Below, one piece after another: positions 11,559-23,775 of a stretch of 64,000 bases of DNA. The notes under the pieces are model-generated. The model searched no databases. It was not told where the DNA came from and saw only the letters and a list, made by a program, of their open reading frames with translations. Made by a program: the position numbers and the translations under genes. Each line of letters begins with the position of its first letter. Within the stretch, counting starts at the first letter, position 1. The stretch is from Odocoileus virginianus (Eukaryota > Chordata > Mammalia > Artiodactyla > Cervidae), in NCBI RefSeq assembly GCF_023699985.2, contig NC_069678.1, positions 66,892,798 through 66,956,797 on the forward strand. Reading direction: 5' to 3'.

Positions 11559-11944
11559 ATAGAAAACTTGGACTATATTATCAACTAACTTGATGTAAGT
11601 GGCAATTACACTCCACACAACAGCAGAATATAGATTCTTTTTAAGTGTTCATGAAATATTTAAAAGATAAACCCTATCCTGAGCCACAAAACAAGTCTTA
11701 GTAAATTTAAAAGGAATAATCATATAAAATATGTTTCCTGACCACAAAATAAATAAATTAGAAATCAAAAAGCAAAAATAAAACAAACCAAAAATAAAGC
11801 AAAATCCCAGAATCCCCCAAACATTATGAAACTAAACAATACACTTTATAAGTAACCAAAGGCCAAAGAAGAAATCACAAGGGAAATTAACAATATTTTT
11901 AACAGAATTCAAATGAAAACACAACCCGCCAGTGACCTTTATCT

Positions 11945-12775
11945 TTTTTTTTCCTTGCATTTTATATCCAATCCATCAGTCATTCATGAATAAATCAACC
12001 CTATCTTGAGACTATGTCAAGATCCTGCTCCTTTCTCACCACCTCTATTATTACTTAACTACACCCCATCCAAGCTACCATTATGTTTCTCCTGGATTAT
12101 TATAATGGCCTCCTAACTGAATTCTCCTTTTCCCTTGTCCCTAGTTTATCCTCAGTACAGAAGCTACAGTGGCCTATTAAAGCCTGAAACAGTTAATGTC
12201 ACTGCTCTGCTTATCACACTGAAAGAGCACCTTATTTCACTCAAAGGAAAAAGAAAATTGAAATCCTCACAAAGGGTTCTACACGATATGCCCTCTTCAA
12301 CTTCTCTGGCTCCATCTACAATTTCGTTTGCTCATTTTGTTCCAGTCACACTGTTCTCCTCTTCTTCCTCAAACACACCAGGCACACATCCACCTTAGTA
12401 CCTATCTTCTGAATGATTCCTCAACCTAGAATATTCTTTCCCCAAATATCTTCATGCTAACTCCTTCACCTTCTATAAGTGTTTGCCCAGTGTTACCTTG
12501 TTTATAGGCTTACACTAAACACATTTAAGTTGTGGTCCCCCCATCCTTTCTTCCCCTTAACCTGCATCCCTTTTGCTTCCTTCTATACACTTACAAATGA
12601 TTAATGTACTAGGTAATTTACTGGTGTATGATGTTTATTGTTGTTATAAGTTAATAGACTATAGACTGTAGTGCCATAGGATAGGCAGAAACTTTATTTA
12701 TTGATGTATCCCAAGTATATAGAGCAGTACCTGACACCTAGTAGGTATTTAACAAATATTTATGGAACTGAACTG
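11945..12775 (+). mobile_element. L2 LINE relic
   Basis: Sense L2 order: aatgtcactgctctgcttat, ttctccggctcc-like cttctctggctccatctaca, cctagaatattctttcccca, ending with the L2 tail agtaggtatttaacaaatat. Confidence 0.7.
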
Positions 12776-12854
12776 AACTAGGGGAAGAATAAAGTTTCAA
12801 AACACTGAGGAATGCAGATACATAAATTTTCCCTAATCCTTAGCTCATGGTCAA

Positions 12855-13115
12855 ATTGAAGAAGGCCTTCCCTAACCATCTCATCAAAATAATGTTCTTT
12901 GTGCTATATGCTCTCTTAGCATTCAGTGATGTTCTTTCCTATCACTTATTACTATTTGTAATTATGTATTTATTTGTGTGACTTGTTAATTTAATGACTA
13001 GATAGTGATCTCCATGCTGGCAAGGATCATGACACATTATATGCCATCATCTTGTAGGCCAGTATTTGGTACATGATAGACACAGGGTAAATATTTGATT
13101 AATCCATTTATTCAT
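12855..13115 (+). mobile_element. second L2 LINE relic
   Basis: Sense blocks gaaggccttccctaaccatc, tcctatcacttattactatt and ggtacatgatagacacaggg repeat the L2 3' end just after the first copy, as two insertions or a duplication. Confidence 0.6.
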
Positions 13116-13250
13116 TCATTTAACAAATATTTATAGAGTGCCTACTGTGTACCAATTACTATTCTAATCATTGGGAATATAGATATGAATAAAACAAAGT
13201 CCCTTCCCTTATGAAGCTTCTATTCTAAAGGAGAAGAAAAACTATAAATA
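13100..13250 (-). mobile_element. L2 LINE relic
   Basis: Antisense L2 3' end: cattcatttaacaaatattt, gcctactgtgtaccaattac, cttatgaagcttctattcta. Confidence 0.55.
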
Positions 13251-13929
13251 AAGTAGACTATGTGACATATCACATGGTGATAAAAGTTATGAGAACATCA
13301 AGTGATAAATAGCAGGTTGAGCCTAGCCAATGAATTTCCACTAGATCAGTTTTGGACATGGGAGTTTTCCTTCTGTAAAATGTTGGAGATAGTTGGGTGA
13401 AGGTGAGGGAGGTGGTTAAGCAGGAAAAGCAAAAATGTGGACTAAGGTCTGAGTAGAAAATCAATAAACTGAAACTGAGACTCCCACAAGACCCTGGTAT
13501 AAAAGGCGAAAATGCAAGTGTCAAAGTTCATGTTATACTCAGTATACTTGACAGAAGTTCGGGTCCAGAACGAAGATTCCAGGAATCAGAAGTATGAGAA
13601 TAAGAGTGAAAGAGAACAAATGAGGTTAGGCTACTTATTATATCAAAATTCTCAACTTCCTACCATTGTATGTGTATTATCAGAGAAGCACACTGATTTT
13701 TTATTCACCTATCTTTGACCTTTGAATGTTCAAGGACATCAAAACCATGAGGCCAATGAAGAATTGCATTTATAAGTGATAAACCTGTTTCATCCTTAAA
13801 CAGTCATTGGCTAAAGCTCTTCTGTTGAATTAAATTCATTCCGTTAAGGGCTTTGTATGCAAACCTATATCCTTAAGAGATTATAGATGCAATTTAGACA
13901 TACATTTTAGAAGCTGAATGCATGAATCA

Positions 13930-14780
13930 TTATTTTAGTACATATTGTCCATTAATCTGCTGTTCTGTTGGGAACCCATTTGGAATGTGGCTGCTTACTA
14001 ATTAGCAGGATTCTAGTGCTGAGCTGCTTCCTGATTAAATGTCTTTTAAAATCAATAAAACATCAGGAGGGATTATGGTGATGTGGGATTAGCCCCATCT
14101 AACCAAATAAAATGAGTTGTGTTCTTTTCTAACTGTCAGATTGCAAGAGCTGATGAGAGGAACAATTTTGAGCATGCTGCAGCAACGCTGTTTTGTATGT
14201 CTGTTTGAGTGGTGTGTGTGTGTGTGTGTGTGTTGTGTTTTAACATTGAGATTTTGTTTTTTGCCATTTGCCTACCAATTAGCAAAGACATTACTGAATG
14301 ACTGCCAGAGTAAGGCGATTTTGAGAAAGACTTGATTACGATTTCAAATCTCTACTCTGAATCACCCTTATGTAAAATGAATTCAGGTTGTGTTGGATGA
14401 AAATTATTATCCCAGTTCTTGGCCAGGAACGTGTAAGTCAGAATTAGCATTTAATGTTTCTGTGTGACTTTGCAATAAATGGTAATTAAGGAGAGCAGAG
14501 AGAGAACAGGAGGCAAACTAATACTCTAAAATTGTATTGGCAAAATTAAATGCTTCAAACCCAGTTTAAAACATAGGCACTCAAGCCAAATTGTGTCGGG
14601 GGAGGGGATAAATAATGAAGCTGCTATGGGTGGCTTCATAAATAGAGTGGCACAATTGACACAGCCCCAAGTAGACCTTATCGTACACATCTGGACCGTT
14701 ATTGGGAGTGCAATTAGGTTGAGAAGGACTGGTCTGATAATCCCAGGAACAACCAGAGGATTTTAAGAACTAAAGGAAAC
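13930..14780. promoter_or_regulatory. candidate conserved noncoding element (enhancer-like)
   Basis: About 850 bp without recognisable transposon, apart from a short TG run. Homeodomain-type cores recur: ctaattag (13998), ccaattagc (14275), gaattagc (14441), ggtaattaag (14481) and caattagg (14710). Such AT-rich, repeat-free blocks in introns are often conserved enhancers. This is inference from composition and motifs only; conservation cannot be seen here. Confidence 0.35.
14210..14237 (+). repeat. (TG)n microsatellite
   Basis: Run of about 12 TG units inside the repeat-poor region. Confidence 0.9.
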
Positions 14781-15007
14781 ATGAGGTGTCCAATTCAGCA
14801 ATTACTTTTTAATGGGAATAGGAAGATTGTAAGGGAATAGGAAAATTGTGAGCTATTAGAGGTATGGTATGAATCCGCCCATTAGTTGGGTCTTGGAAAC
14901 CAGATCTGACTTTTAAGAGTTCATTAATTCCAATCTTCTCTTCCAGAGCCTGTAATTCCTATGGGGTAAGAATTCTAATAGTAATATTGCTAATAAAGTT
15001 AGTAGTA

Positions 15008-15200
15008 GTATAGTAGCCAACATTTATATAGTGCTTACTATATTCTCAGGCAATATTCTAAATGCTTTCTAAATATTAACTCTTTTAATCCTTGCACCTA
15101 CCTCATGAGATAGGTACTATTACTTTTCAAATGAAGAAGCTGGGGCACTGAGAAGCTAAAACTAGGATGTAACTGAAAAATGAATTCATCAATAAGACTA
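15008..15200 (-). mobile_element. MIR SINE relic
   Basis: Antisense MIR: tagtgcttactatattctca, cttttaatccttgcacctac, tgagataggtactattactt, followed by a weak gaagaagctggggcactgag. Confidence 0.65.
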
Positions 15201-15574
15201 AGTCAAAACAGGCTCTCTAGCTTCAGATTCTTGGCTTTTAATACACTGTAACAACTCTCCTACAAGTCCTATGAAATTTAAAGGCCTATAGGATAGTGCC
15301 CAGGCACAGGAGCTTTAGGCAAGCTGCCTGCATTTCATAGCCAGCTCTAACCTTGGGCTTGGTGCTGAACACGGGTTTGGATTTTGAGGAACTCAGTATC
15401 TTCCTGCCCTAGGACCCAGGAGAAGTGTAGGTTATGAATACAAAAGTGAAGAGGCTTTAGTTCCAGGATCAGGTATGATCCAAGGAACCCCAGGGCTTGC
15501 AGGTAGCATCTCCTCACTGGTAGAGCACCTCCACTGCCCCTTCAGCCCCCATCTGTGCAGAAAGGCAACGTGAG

Positions 15575-15690
15575 CTCTGTAATCACACAGGCCTAGGTGG
15601 AAATCCCAACAGTCATATGCACTGGTTTTGAGAACATGGACAAGTCCCTCATTTCTCTGAACATTACACTTCTACCTGTCAAATGAAAAA
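15575..15690 (+). mobile_element. MIR SINE relic
   Basis: Sense pattern gtggaaatcccaacagtcat then gacaagtccctcatttctct and cttctacctgtcaaatg. Confidence 0.5.
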
Positions 15691-15944
15691 AGACAAATCC
15701 TTTTGTCTAGATTTGAGTTTATTGCCTGTCTACCAAGTAAAGACTGCACTTCTCATGGGTAAATGGAAGGTGAGAAGAATACAATTTAGGATACATGATT
15801 AGCAAGATGAAAGCAGAGAAAGATGCTGCAGGTGGATGAGCTTTTCTGGCAGCTGAGTTAAGTAAGAACCAAGATAACCCCTGACTCAGAAGGATTGATG
15901 CATCTCCACCTACTATGTTCACAAATAGGGCTACATGCTCTACA

Positions 15945-16165
15945 TGGCTTATCTCATTTTATATTTCCAACAGTCCTATGAATTAATGTTTTTATACCCA
16001 CCTCACAGATGAATAAAATGAGGTTCAGAGTCTAGGGATAGGCTACCTACTCCAGTGTTCTGGCCTGGAGAATTCCATGGGCTGTATAGTCTATGGGGTC
16101 ACAAAGAGTCAAACACAACTGAGCAACTTTCACTTTCAGAGTCCTTAAGTAAATTGCCCCCAAAG
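15945..16165 (-). mobile_element. MIR SINE relic split by a BovA insertion
   Basis: Antisense MIR: cacctcacagatgaataaaa tgaggttcagagtc, resuming after the SINE as agtccttaagtaaattgccc. The insertion lies at 16033-16134. Confidence 0.6.
16033..16134 (+). mobile_element. BovA-type SINE, 5' truncated, with target-site duplication
   Basis: Starts at the second half of a Bov-tA (gataggctacctactccagt) and ends gagcaactttcact. The 9-bp repeat ttcagagtc lies at 16024-16032 and 16135-16143, inside a MIR. Confidence 0.8.
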
Positions 16166-16189
16166 TTGGGACTTTTTAAATCTTTCTTC

Positions 16190-16670
16190 CTATTATGGGT
16201 TGAATTTGTATCCCCTTAAATTCATGTGTTGAATCCCTAACTCCCAGCCTTTAGACCATGTATTTGAAGATAAGATCTTTAAAGAGATGACTAAGATAAG
16301 GTCATTAGAGTAAGCCTCCATCCAATCTGACTGGTGTCTTTAAAAGGAGGAAATTTAGACACATAGAGAGACTCCAAGGATGGGCTCATACAGAGAAAAG
16401 ACTGTGTCCAGTTCAGTTCAGTTTGGCTGCTCAGTCGTGTCTGACTCTGCAACTCCACGGACTGCAACCCACCAAGCTCCTCTGTCCGTGGGCATTCTCC
16501 AGACAAGAATACTGGAGTGGGTTGCCATACCCTCCTCCAGGGGATCTTCCCAACCCAGGGATCGGACCCAGGTCTCCCACATTGCAGGCGGATTCTTTAC
16601 CAACTGAGCCACCACGGAAGACCCCCTCCCCCCCTTTTTTTTTAATAGCAACCCTAGCAGACTATACAGC
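16190..16670 (+). mobile_element. MLT1-like LTR (ERVL-MaLR), split by a Bov-tA
   Basis: Begins ttatgggttgaatttgtatc, continues gataaggtcattagagtaag and atccaatctgactggtgtct, is interrupted at 16409-16622 and ends with atagcaaccctagcagacta, the typical MLT1 3' end. The middle of the LTR is missing. Noncoding, ancient retroviral-type LTR. Confidence 0.65.
16409..16622 (-). mobile_element. Bov-tA SINE
   Basis: Antisense full length from cagttcagttcagtttggct to aactgagccaccacggaaga; close to consensus and so relatively young. A C run and T run (cccccccttttttttt) follows it. Confidence 0.9.
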
Positions 16671-17728
16671 CCCCTGCAGGCTAACAGTCTCCACCGTCTT
16701 CTTTCCACCCACCTCCTAGAATATTTTGTGCCCCTCAGTTGGAATAGTAGATTGCAGGATTCTCAAGGGAATGGCTTCAGTGATTTAACTTTTCAAATCA
16801 TGGGACTTAACCTATAATTCTAGCACTCTGAACAGAGCTGGCTCTTTGGTACTACTAAACATTCAGCTGAGCTTGGTGGGACTTGAAGGAGCCAATCAGA
16901 TGAGAGGTGGAAAGGAGAATCTCAGAGACAGAAGGAGCAGTGTTTGCCAATATACAAATGCAAGCAAGAACATAACAAGCTTGGAGAACCACAGACTGTC
17001 CATTTTGGCCAGAGTATACATTTCACAAAGTAAAGAAAGGGGATGAGTTTCAGAAGGAAGTACCACACACGTTTGAGTGAATCCTGTATGAAACTCACAG
17101 AGAAACATGTCACCTGTAAGTAACATCATCAAGATTACGAGGGTGTTTCTATAAAATAGTCCCCACTTTGAGTTTTTGCTGTGGTTAGACTTTTGGTTTT
17201 TGTGTTAATATATAGGACTTTTGTATAAAATGTCATCTCTGAAGGAGATTTACTAAATTTAATAAATTTAGTTTTATTAAAATTCCAATGAACAAATGAA
17301 GTGGCAAGGAAAAAAAAAATACCAGAAGCAAAAACTAATAGGCACTCTAATGTCAGAATCTAGAAAGAATCTCCACTGGCTATGAAAAATGGAATCTGGG
17401 AAAATCTTGGTGCCCCAGGCTTTGCCTGACTACTTATGGAAAGTGCCAAAAACAGAAGATACTTTTGTCCCTTCACCACAGTCTTCTCCTTGATTTGAAA
17501 GCCCCAAGTCTTATACAACCAGAAAATTACATAGGTACGACTTTCTGTATCTGCTTGAGTACAGTTCCTTCCTCTCCTTCTCTCATCCAAGTTTACAAAC
17601 CAGTACACTTATCCTCATATTGCTTTTCTGTGTCTATGCAGAGATCACAACTCCTAGGAATGACAGAGCACAAAGTTGGTGTGAGGAAGGCAGGAATGGC
17701 TAAATTCGGCTGTGGTATTTGCATCTGT

Positions 17729-18120
17729 TGAAATGTAATCCTGGAAATGTAACGTCATGTAGGTTGGAGCAGAAAGAGGTGCTCCGTGGTAGTTGTGTGT
17801 GTTGGGAAGTGTGTAAAAAATGAATATACAGAAATGTCAGAGTTGAGAGACCAGAAGGGGGTGCTCTCATGCCCCACGATACTAGAACTCAACAGCAAGG
17901 AAGATTCCTCTAAGAACTCAGCCAATGAGAAGCCATGGACACTTTGTTTTCTATAGCCCTCCCAACCCCCTTTTCCTTTCTATAAAAAGTGTGTTCTCTT
18001 TCCCGTGCTGTCTGGGGGACTTGAGCATGGCTCACCATGATTGGAGACCACAAATTACAAATCTCTATTGATCCTGAATAAACCTGTCTATTCTGGAGAA
18101 ATATCTGGCAGTCTGTTTCA
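17729..18120 (+). mobile_element. solo-LTR-like element
   Basis: The arrangement is that of a retroviral LTR: CCAAT box gccaatgag (17921), TATA box tataaaa (17981), poly(A) signal aataaa (18077) and a 3' end gtctgtttca at 18120. The 5' end is guessed at tgaaatg (17729), which mirrors the terminal tttca. I could not find a matching target-site duplication, and I see no retroviral gene beside it. Family not assigned. Confidence 0.5.
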
Positions 18121-18373
18121 GGTCAGCAAGTGAACCCATTATGACACACTACACCAATATAGTGTCTGATATCCAACAGTTGTGATGGGACAATCCCACC
18201 TATGAAGTGGTCCCAACTGAGAGGCACCAGGAAAATGTCTAAGGAGCACCAATTGGTAGGAGTTGTCACTCGCCCCTTGACTGAGGGGCTGAATAAGCAG
18301 TGAGGAGGGCCAAAGAAGCCTATTAAATTCATCTACTGTGTTGTATTGAATGTGAACAGTTTCTCATTTGACA

Positions 18374-18506
18374 CTGCTGCTGCGGCTGCTGCTAAGTCGC
18401 TGTAGTCGTGTCTGACTCTGTGCGACCCCATGGACGGCAGCCCACCAGGCTCCCCCATCCCTGGGATTCTCCAGGCAAGAACACTGGAGTGGGTTGCCAT
18501 TGCCTT
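18374..18506 (-). mobile_element. BOV-A2 SINE, partial
   Basis: Antisense terminal (ctgctgctgcggctgctgct aagtcgc) and one BovA monomer to gggttgccattgcctt. The GCT-rich end is the typical BOV-A2 3' tail. Confidence 0.85.
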
Positions 18507-18839
18507 CAAAGAGAAAACCCCAACGTATGAGGCCTAATTTTTAAAAATACTGTAGAACAAGGAAAGTAACCATAATCCTGCAGACTCCAAATAACAGCAA
18601 ACTTCTGAAAATGATTTACTCTAGAAACTAGAAAATATTTAGAAAGCCACTGGTATTCTCTATAGGATATAAAGAGCCATGTCTCTGTTGAAATGAATTG
18701 GAAAGTAATAAGCATAATGAGATTAAAAGACTATTAAAATGAAACGCAAAAAGCACTAAAGTGAAAAGAAGAAATTAAAATGAACTTGGTGAAATGTAGA
18801 TAGTTTCAAGGAAATTGAAACTTCTACAGCATAATGAAG

Positions 18840-18985
18840 AGGTAACTGGGATTATAACTATGTTTGGTGATGGATGTTAACTAGACTTATTGAGATCATT
18901 TTGCAATCCATACATATATCGAATCATTATGTTGTACACTGGAAGCTAATATTTTATATGTCAATTATATCTCAATTTAAAAAGT
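18840..18985 (+). mobile_element. L1M 3' end
   Basis: Typical old L1 terminus: ggtgatggatgttaactaga, cattatgttgtacactggaa, gtcaattatatctcaattta. Confidence 0.65.
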
Positions 18986-19029
18986 ATAACACAATCAAGG
19001 AAAACTGAATATTGCTAGATATTCAGTGA

Positions 19030-19215
19030 TATTAAGACACTTATTTAAATGTTCAGGTCAACAAACCTTTTTTATAAAGGGTCACATAGTAAATTTTACA
19101 GGTTTTGTGGGTGTATAGTCTGTTGTAACTATTCAACTATGTCATTGTAATCTGAAAGCAGCCAAAAACAATACATAACAAATAGCCAGGACTGTGTTTT
19201 AATAAAATATTACTT
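19030..19215 (+). mobile_element. hAT-type DNA transposon relic
   Basis: Matches a common mammalian nonautonomous hAT pattern: ggtcaacaaaccttttttat aaagggtcacatagtaaat, gaaagcagccaaaaacaata, ttttaataaaatattactta. Exact family not assigned. Confidence 0.5.
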
Positions 19216-19439
19216 ACAAAAGAAAATATGATAACCAGAAATTAATGATTAGCAAAATTAACACTAGAATAAATCTAATTCAGATCATCAGAATTCAGAA
19301 GTTTACACAAAATTTAGAGGAAAAAATGAAAAAGAATAGTACAGATAAAGGAATAAGAATAGAGATTGAACCTAAGATGCTTTGCTATTGTGGAATAAGA
19401 AACTAGAAGAACTGGACAAGACATGAAACAAAGGGTTAC

Positions 19440-19555
19440 AGCTAAAGAAACTTTGCATAAATAAGAAAAAAGAAAAAAAAAGAAAAAAGAAAAACCCAGT
19501 GGACAATGAATTCATTAAGATCTAAACTAAATTAAGAAAAAAAAAAAAAAGCATC
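19440..19555 (+). repeat. A-rich low-complexity tract
   Basis: Two A-rich runs (aagaaaaaagaaaaaaaaag and aagaaaaaaaaaaaaaagc). Confidence 0.8.
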
Positions 19556-19689
19556 CATGTTTCTCCTGACAAAACTTTTGTGTTTCTGAGACAATGGGAA
19601 TTATTTAAGGATGCAGCCAAAACAAAATTAAACTAAATCAAAGCAAATAAATAAAAAATAATTATAAATATATCCAAATAAGACTGACC

Positions 19690-19845
19690 TCATACTTCTG
19701 CAAAGTGGACCAGTGGAAAGGAGGAACCTCTAATATGGAAGACCAACTATAAATTATACGTGAATTTTTGACTGGGCAGAGAGTTAGCAACCCTAACATA
19801 CCCCACCCCTCATCTCACTGTTCAAGGGTCGACTGTAGTTTGCTT
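19690..19845 (+). mobile_element. Tigger-like (Tc-mariner) DNA transposon relic
   Basis: Contains accaactataaattatacg tgaatttttgactgggcaga and ends gttcaagggtcgactgtag, resembling a Tigger terminal inverted repeat. Only the 3' end is recognisable. Confidence 0.45.
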
Positions 19846-20004
19846 CTTTCAGTCTGGCATTTAAACACCGTAATAAAGTTTAAAGTTTAAAAAAAAAACT
19901 GCAATAATAAACATCAGAAGACACTAGAACCATGTTCATGGAATTCTAAAGGTGGGGGGGGGGAAGTATAACTGAAACCAAGTTATATTACATTTCATGT
20001 GTAA

Positions 20005-20160
20005 GGCCATAGAGGACAGTGGTTAAGGGTGCAGGATCTGGAGTCAGAGTTTAAATCCTGGCTGCCCCATTAATCAGCATGTCCACAGGCAAGTCATTTA
20101 CATGTCTCATGAGATGGTTGTCTCAATTAAATGAGAGAATGCACACAAGAGACTCAGAAT
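20005..20160 (+). mobile_element. MIR SINE
   Basis: One of the better MIRs here: gacagtggttaagggtgcag gatctggagtcagag, aaatcctggctgcccc, ctcaattaaatgagagaatg. Confidence 0.75.
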
Positions 20161-21552
20161 GCTCATGAAAGGTCATTTTTAAAGTTTAGATGACATTAGA
20201 ATTTGAACTCAGATCTGCCTGAATCTAGAATCAAGTTCACAGACCTTGTCCTACAATCTTGACCTCTCTGACTCAACATGGGGAATCCGGCACCTGCTAC
20301 TGTGATTAGAATTATATTGCCTTTTGTGGCAACAGAAACCTATTGCTATGTTTAACATGTCAAGGGCTCTTTGGAGGTTCTAGAGTAATGTAAAGAGTAT
20401 GGAATAAAGAAGATATTTTATTAGAGGATCTTAAGGATTTCATTTGTCACATCCCACTTAAATCAGGCAATGTCCAAGTTCAGTACTTAGAAAAATGTCC
20501 TGCAATTTCCTTCCCCTTCTATCAGCAAATATTCAAGAAGGGGCAAGAGAGTATCTGGTGCCATTTTGTCCAGAAACCTTGCCAAATATTTGCTAACTTC
20601 CAACAACTCTAAAAAATAAATGTTAAGCAATGTGGAAATATCAGTGGATCTGGGTTTTTGTTGCGTTGTTGTTCAGCAGGTCAGAAGATGTAGCCTTAAG
20701 CCTGACCCTCCTAAGAGGAGGGAATTTCAAGAAGTGTAGCAGACAGGAGACGCTTTTCCTTAAGTTTATTTCCAGATTTGTGCTAATGTCAGATCTTTGT
20801 ATGTTAATTAAAATTCCTAGAGAGTGCTACTTTTCCAACCTTCTTTTCCATGCCTAGCCCTTGTAGCAGCTGAAATAATCATTAGCTTATCTGGCTGGTG
20901 GTTCTGCTTACCTATGCCTTGTCTATTCTTGTGCCCAAAGTGACATGAAGCTCTGGAGGTTATGTTTTCTACACTGACAAAGAACTTTTCTGATTTGTGA
21001 TGCCAGGTATAGAAAGGTTTTATTAAGTATAAGCAAAACAAACTAGTTACATATCTAATTAATTTATAGAGGTTCCTTAAAAAATATTAAAAAGCTACCA
21101 TACAACCCAGCAATCCTACTTCTGGGCATGTATCTGGAGAAAATCAGAGTTTGAAAATATCCATGCACCCCAATGTTCATTGCAGCACTATTTACAATAG
21201 CCATGAAATGGAAGCAACCTAAATGTCTATCAATAGATGAATGGATAAAGAAGATATTACAAAGTAATATTACTCAGCTATAAAAAGAATAAAATAATGC
21301 CATTTGCAACAACATGGATGAACCCAGAGAGCATCATACTAAGTGAACCATGCCAAAAAGAAAAAAAGAAATAGCATGTGATATTGCTTATGTGTGGAAT
21401 CTGAGGGGAAAGAAAAGATACAAGTGAACTTATAAAAAACAGAAATAGATCCACAGACACAGAAAACAAATTTATAATTACCAAATGGGAAAGGAGTGGA
21501 GGAATAAATTAGGAATTTGGGATTAATATATACACACTGCTACGTATGAAGC

Positions 21553-22295
21553 AAAGAAGAACTAAAGAGCCCCTGGATGAAGGTGAAAAAGAAGACTGAA
21601 AAGGCTGGCTTACAACTCAACATTCAAAAAACTAAGATCATGGCATCTGGTCCCATCACTTCACGGCAAATAGACGGGGAAACAATGGAAACAGTAACAG
21701 ACTTTAAATTCTTGGGCTCTGGAATCACTGCGATGGTGACTGCAGCCATGAAATTAAAAGACACTTGCTCCTTGGAAGAAAAGCTATGACCAACCTAGAC
21801 AGCATATTAAAAAGCAGACACATTACTTTGCCAACAAAGGTCCATATAGTCAAAGCTATGGTTTTTCCAGTAGTCATGTGTGGATGTGAGAATTGGACCA
21901 TAAGGAAAGCTGAGCATTGAAGAATGCATGCTTTGAACTGTGATGTTGGAGAAGACTCTTGAGATTCCCTTGGACTGCAAGGAGATCAAACCAGTCAATC
22001 TTAAAGGAAATCAACCCTGAATATTCATTAGAAGGACTGATGCTGAAGCCGAAGCGCCAATACTTTGGCCACCTGATGCGAAGAGCTGACTCATTAGAAA
22101 AGACCCTGATGCTGGGAAAGATTGAAAGCAGGAGGAGAAGGGGACAACAGAGGATGAGATGGTTGAATGGCATCACTGACTAGATGAACATGAGCTTGAG
22201 CAAGTTCCGGGAGATGGTGATGGACAGGGAAACCTGGCGTGCTGATGTCCATGGGATCACAAAGAGTCAGACATGACTGAGCAACTGAACAACAA
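21553..22295 (+). mobile_element. BovB LINE 3' fragment
   Basis: Sense BovB from gaagaactaaagagcccctg to actgagcaactgaacaac, about 740 bp. The translated start AGLQLNIQKTKIMASGPITS is BovB polyprotein just after the reverse transcriptase core; frameshifts and stops follow. Confidence 0.85.
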
Positions 22296-22429
22296 AAATA
22301 TATGACATAGATAACCAACAAGGACTACTATATAGCACAGGGAACTATACTATACTATATAGGAATTTTATAGTAATAACCTATAAGGGAAAAAAATCTG
22401 AAAAAGTGTGTTTGTACATGTACATCCCT

Positions 22430-22649
22430 GCATGCATGCTAAGTTGCTTCAGTTGTGTCCAGCTCTGTGTGATGCTGTGGACTGCCCACCAGGGTCCTCT
22501 GCCCATGGGGATTCCCCAAACAAGAATACTAGAGTGGGTTGCCATGTCCTCCTCCAGGGGATCTTCTTGACTGAGGAATCAAACCCACGTCTCTTCTGTC
22601 TCCTGCACTGGTATGTGAGTTCCTTACCACTACCACCACCTGGGAAGCC
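22430..22649 (-). mobile_element. Bov-tA SINE
   Basis: Antisense full length, catgcatgctaagttgcttc to ctaccaccacctgggaagcc, moderately diverged. Confidence 0.85.
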
Positions 22650-22651
22650 TA

Positions 22652-22662
22652 AATATATATAC

Positions 22663-22694
<32 letters not shown>
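22652..22694 (+). repeat. (TA)n(TG)n microsatellite
   Basis: aaatatatatacatatg followed by about 15 TG units, between the Bov-tA and the last part of the L1. Confidence 0.85.
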
Positions 22695-22696
<2 letters not shown>

Positions 22697-23775
22697 TTAT
22701 AAATCAACTATACTTCAATTAAAAATAAAGAGAATAAAATCACATGACTTTAAAACTCTTCTAGATAACCTAGGACATATTCTCACAACTGGCTGTTTAT
22801 ATTTGCTTGGCTTCTGATGGGCAAAGAGGTGCTAAAAACTCTTTCCACTTTAAGTTTGGTTGCTAGCAACAGAACTGTCTTGCTAGCATAAGCAAAAAGA
22901 AGTATTTCAAAAAGATACAAAGTTACATGCAAAATTAGGGAAGAATGAAACTTTGGGAAGCATTGAAACCAAAAAATAATGAGAAACACAGACAGAGTGG
23001 GAAAGAGGAAAGAAGGGAGAGAAGGATGGGAAAAGTGATAGACTGAGATTAATTAGACAGGATGGATCACAACATTGGCTAGAGAAGGGTATAGGACATT
23101 GATTGTAGCCCAATATCCTAGAGAAGCATATTTTTATATAAATGGATAATGGATGCTGGGCAAGCAAATCTAAGTTATTTTTCCTACCTAAGTGTTCCTA
23201 AACTACTTGTAAGTTTTAAATGACTCCATGATTATCACATGCCCACACATTGCCCAATGTAATATCTGCTTGGGGATTTCACTAAATATTGTCTGTTTGC
23301 ACTTAGCACCCATTTCTATCCCCTTCTATGTTCTTTCCTGTGTTATAATACTTCCTATAGTTGAGAAGGCTATAAAGAATATTTCCAAAGCTCCCTTGAC
23401 ATTGAGGTTCTGGAATTGATTTAAGTTCCATCACTGGGATGCCACTGCATGAGATTTGAAAGGCAGAAAGAGTGGTGAGAGGGGCAGGGACATTTTAAGT
23501 ATGTATTGCTTTCCTGCAGTAGTAGCAATTCCAGACCCTCAGTTTTTGCAGTGGCCAGAATGCCATCTATACTGTCTAGTCACCAAACTCATGGTCAAGG
23601 GCAACTGAGACATCAGCTAGAATTTCCTGCAGTTGCCTGGACTCTGGACTACATCTACTGAGACCTAACCCTTAGCCCATCGGCAGACACCAACCTCCAT
23701 TCTACTAGCCCCTGCAATAACTTTGTGGGCACTTAATTTCCATTTCTAGTAGAAACACCTAAGAAGAAAAGAAAG

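Larger units (their letters stand above)
8990..11930 (+). mobile_element. old L1M LINE, interrupted three times
   Basis: The order matches an ancient L1 from before ORF2 into ORF2 on the sense strand: ataatggctgtaattttcca, aagtattgaaggaaaatgat, gggcagaaggaaaataatca, agtagattctaaatcaaggg, then gaaatcacaagggaaattaa. It is cut by a Bov-tA fragment (9862-9914), a Bov-tA (10288-10513) and a BovB (11126-11558), which dates it before all three. No usable frame remains. Confidence 0.65.
21060..22740 (+). mobile_element. L1 LINE 3' end, interrupted by BovB and Bov-tA
   Basis: ORF2 end and 3' UTR in sense: ctaccatacaacccagcaat, gcagcactatttacaatagc, catggatgaacccagagagc, taccaaatgggaaaggagtg. A BovB (21553-22295) interrupts; L1 resumes at gacatagataaccaacaagg, is cut again by a Bov-tA (22430-22649), and ends aatcaactatacttcaatta. 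Confidence 0.8.

Noticed and set aside
14140..14194. Exon-like segment with good acceptor (tttctaactgtcag) and donor (ttttgtatgt), open after exon B
   Set aside because: Its length of 55 bp (1 mod 3) would put exon C out of frame and bring a stop within a few codons. Exon C alone satisfies both phases. It could at most be a poison exon; no evidence for that.
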